Notes under the pieces: model-generated | The model's input: only the letters and a program-made list of their open reading frames with translations | Database searches by the model: none | What the model was told of the DNA's origin: nothing | Shown: positions 49,701-50,940 of the stretch, piece by piece | How the letters are laid out: each line of letters begins with the position of its first letter | Numbering within the stretch: the first letter of the stretch is position 1 | Position numbers and translations under genes: made by a program | NCBI GenBank assembly: GCA_903845125.1 | Contig: CAIMWS010000465.1 | Coordinates: 1-50,940, forward strand | From: an uncultured Verrucomicrobiota bacterium | GTDB taxonomy: Bacteria > Verrucomicrobiota > Verrucomicrobiia > Limisphaerales > UBA1319 | Direction of reading: 5' to 3' | Length of the DNA: 50,940 nucleotides

Positions 49701-50940
49701 TGCCCGACACCGTCAGCGTCTTTTGCGTGATGTTAGCCGTGGACGAAGGCTGCGTCAGTATGTAATTGGACGAATCGACTCCGGCAATGGTCAGGCCCGA
49801 GACGGTGACGGTTTTGCCGGCACCTATGGTTTTATTGGCGAAGACACCAGTGGCGCTGGTTTTGTCCAGGGTCACCTGGTCACCGGACACCACTCCAACC
49901 AGAGTGGCGCTGCTCGTGTCCAGCGTGGCCGTCATGCCACCATCGTAGACCTTGTTAATGGCCGCCATCCCGATCACCGTCAAGCCCTTGGCTGTAATGT
50001 CGGCGTTGGCCGATGGCTGGGCCAGCGTGTAATTGGGCGAGTCCGCCCCGGAGAGGGTAAGCCCGGAGATGGCGACCGGTTTGGTGGCACCCACGGTCTT
50101 GTTATTGAATAAACCAGCGACGGTGGTTTTAACGAGATTAACCGTATCCCCGTTTACCACTCCGACCAAGGCAGCACTCGTCGTGTTTAGCGTGGCCGTG
50201 TCGCTGCCGTCATAGACCTTGTTAACGGCAGTGATACCGGTCACGCTCAGCGTCACCCGGTCAATCTCCAGCAACAGAGACTTGATCCCTTCATTACCTG
50301 CCACATCCGTGGCTTTCAGACTCACGGAAAACGAACCGCTTTGCGCAGGGTTGCCTGAGATGACTCCAGAGCCGCTGGCCACATTCAAACCGAGTGGCAA
50401 TCCTGTTGCCGAGAACGTTGTCCCCGGTTCCGACACAGTAATCGAATAGCTGAAGGCTACGCGATATGTGCCACTAGCGGAGCCTGCGCTGGTGATCGTC
50501 GGCGGGGTGGTGTCCACCAAAATCCCTGACGTAGCGGGCAGGTGCCCGCTCAGCGTTAGATCGGCGTTATTTCCAACCGCATCGACCACCGTCGTGGTAA
50601 AAAGGGTGATGGCCCCAATGGCGATGCCGTCCGTATCGTTGTCCCCGGCCTGCACGGTATATCGATAGGTGATGCTGTTGGCCGTTTTGGAAGCATAGGT
50701 GGCGGCACGCACGGTCGCGCCAATGGTTAATCCTAACGAACTATCGGTTCCGGTGACCGTTACGTTTTCGCTGAACGTCACCGTGAAGTCCAAGGCGATC
50801 CCCGCCCGATAACTGCCGTCGCTCGGGGCCATAAGATAGCCGCTGACCGTAGGCGCGACGGCATCCACCAAAACCCCCGCCGTTGAGGGCAGATGACTGG
50901 TCAGCGTCAGATTGGCATGGTTGCCAGCGGCATCGGCAAT
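46735..50940 (-). CDS. Giant YDG/MBG/Ig repeat surface protein, 5' truncated
   Basis: The frame is open through the right edge of the window (ADAAGNHANLTL continues an Ig-like repeat), so the start lies outside; the TTG near 50871 is not a real start. In order there are two Ig-like units with VDTTPPTI-type linkers, three YDG domains (NKVYDG; about 49460-50260), five MBG domains (SRAYG and PALT motifs; about 48240-49460), Big_3_5 Ig-like repeats (VVIFKDGASVLG, GTVTFLSGAAVLG), a cadherin-like domain (LLLNDTDPDG to TDRFIYEVSDGYG) and a C-terminal TIEYTGS to MGIYRAVYPAY module. It has at least 1400 residues and is probably an adhesin or surface filament. It is convergent with the CotH gene, 68 bp apart. 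Confidence 0.88.
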   Translation of the reverse strand: MADAAGNHANLTLTSHLPSTAGVLVDAVAPTVSGYLMAPSDGSYRAGIALDFTVTFSENVTVTGTDSSLGLTIGATVRAATYASKTANSITYRYTVQAGDNDTDGIAIGAITLFTTTVVDAVGNNADLTLSGHLPATSGILVDTTPPTITSAGSASGTYRVAFSYSITVSEPGTTFSATGLPLGLNVASGSGVISGNPAQSGSFSVSLKATDVAGNEGIKSLLLEIDRVTLSVTGITAVNKVYDGSDTATLNTTSAALVGVVNGDTVNLVKTTVAGLFNNKTVGATKPVAISGLTLSGADSPNYTLAQPSANADITAKGLTVIGMAAINKVYDGGMTATLDTSSATLVGVVSGDQVTLDKTSATGVFANKTIGAGKTVTVSGLTIAGVDSSNYILTQPSSTANITQKTLTVSGITAANKVYDGTLAVTLDTTGAALVGVVSGDEVTLNKTGATGVFGNQTVGTAQAVTISGLMIAGADSLNYTLTQPSALADITVRTLTVTAEAKSRAYGAANPALTYSCSGFAIGETEAVLGTKPVASTTATSASAVGTYPITVSGGVAGNYEFKYVPGVLTVYKAVLIARADAQSRAYGEANPALTITYTGLLNGDQVADLDAPPVASTAATPASVPGLYPITLKGGVDNNYKIALANATLTVGKAQLTVTANPKSRAYGAANPALTCSYSGFANGETEVVLGAKPVVSTTATSASAVGTYPITMSGGMSSNYEFHYVAGVLTVYKAVLTARADAQSRAYGEPNPALTITYTGLLNGDQVADLDAPPVASTAATPASVSGLYPITLKGGVDNNYKIALANGTLMVGKAVLTATAEAQSRPYLATNPALTIRYRGFANGETEAVLDALPVAATVATSADPVGIYPITLSGGHDNCYDLALVNGPLTIYPATPKVVLASSLNPSVYSTNVVFSATLTPATLSGVVIFKDGASVLGQSTLAGGVAVFATSALDAGRRPVTAVYETSSDRNYQGAVSEVLEQVVAQATPVMVLHSVLQPGITNHVVTFTARMTPTNTTGIVTFLDGDAIRDWLANQGQLGGNPGWETVCQWLRNQGLAAVVAAGGPLPAGAVLGSGTVQPNGEASATTTALGLGVHSILGVYQGAGNYGESLSDLFPMTIIRITPLVMMGSSANPARCGDPVEFSATLFPSPTSGTVTFLSGAAVLGAAAILNGRATLVVGSLPVGTHPISAAYEGSAAYDAASSAALAQVIQPSGRPPVAGNDALGVYRNQAASMVVAKLLLNDTDPDGLALAVTGVSPASAKGGEVALANGLVTYTPPKDYVGTDRFIYEVSDGYGPAASGTVDVMVRDSLAVQLVYGPVVVDGRVVIRWSGLPGMIYTIEYTGSANGVWEKRANLVAPASEGSWGTGIFEYSELVGGSAMGIYRAVYPAY
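48240..49460 (-). repeat. Five MBG coding repeats, 486-bp higher-order unit
   Basis: Five domains of about 81 codons. Two alternating types form a 486-bp (162-codon) unit: the block around 48490-48735 is nearly identical in DNA to the block around 48976-49221, for example the CACCTGGTC segments at 48625 and 49111. The high DNA identity suggests recent unequal exchange. Confidence 0.8.
49460..50260 (-). repeat. Three YDG coding repeats, 267-bp period
   Basis: Three tandem YDG domains of about 89 codons, each starting near NKVYDG and ending with an NYxLxQPS segment before the next. They are more diverged from each other than the MBG pair. Confidence 0.75.

Noticed and set aside
48240..50260. 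Tandem repeats considered as a CRISPR array
   Set aside because: Periods of 243, 267 and 486 bp stay in frame and encode MBG and YDG domains; there are no short repeats with unique spacers and no cas genes.

Overview
The window looks like a chromosomal stretch from a Verrucomicrobiota bacterium (PVC group). I infer this from the protein families, not from a marker gene. They are a H-X9-DG type prepilin, DUF5703 and GH95 proteins, a DUF2341-LamG-sialate esterase fusion, GH172 (DUF2961), GH106-like enzymes, an HzsA-related cytochrome, a CotH plus lamin-tail protein, and a YDG/MBG repeat surface protein. The DNA is GC-rich, so there are many long antisense shadow ORFs. No rRNA, tRNA or CRISPR array was seen.

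Layout. 3-14436 (+): a 5'-truncated Gfo/Idh/MocA oxidoreductase, a DUF5703 protein, three SGNH/sialate O-acetylesterase-like proteins, a GH29 fucosidase and a Tat-exported GH95 fucosidase, with an orphan domain remnant and a 59-codon membrane ORF between two of them. 14912-16555 (-): an unrecognised secreted protein. 16995-28795 (+): a GH106-like enzyme with a discoidin domain, a prepilin-like protein, a DUF1080 protein, a GH172 enzyme, a GH95 with an embedded discoidin-like domain, and an HzsA-related di-haem protein. 28929-29918 (-): a Tat-exported sugar isomerase/epimerase-like TIM barrel. 30133-32068: a complete insertion sequence with terminal inverted repeats and a perfect 9-bp target duplication. 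32136-35962 (+): a second GH29 and a six-hairpin glycosidase. 36197-40438 (-): a 1413-residue GH106-like enzyme. 41038-42147 (-): a single-span membrane protein. 42452-46666 (+): a CotH/LTD protein. 46735 to the window end (-): a 5'-truncated YDG/MBG/Ig repeat protein.

How the genes fit together. Most products carry Sec or Tat signals. The enzyme set (2 GH29, 2 GH95, 2 GH106-like, 1 GH172, 3 acetylesterase-like) points to extracellular or periplasmic dismantling of an O-acetylated glycan rich in fucose and rhamnose. No sulfatase, SusC/D pair or sugar kinase is visible, so a sulfated fucoidan is a less likely target. The Gfo/Idh/MocA, DUF1080 and sugar isomerase/epimerase genes together resemble the 3-keto-glycoside cleavage route; the HzsA-related cytochrome could be an electron acceptor, but that is speculation.

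Most striking points. (1) The insertion sequence encodes a DUF4338 (DruA-type) domain fused to an ISAs1-family DDE transposase, and the catalytic Glu lies beyond a +1 frame change at a C6-TAA site. (2) At least four genes have sigma70-like promoters whose -10 box ends only 5-11 nt before the start codon and lack a Shine-Dalgarno sequence, which suggests leaderless or near-leaderless transcripts.
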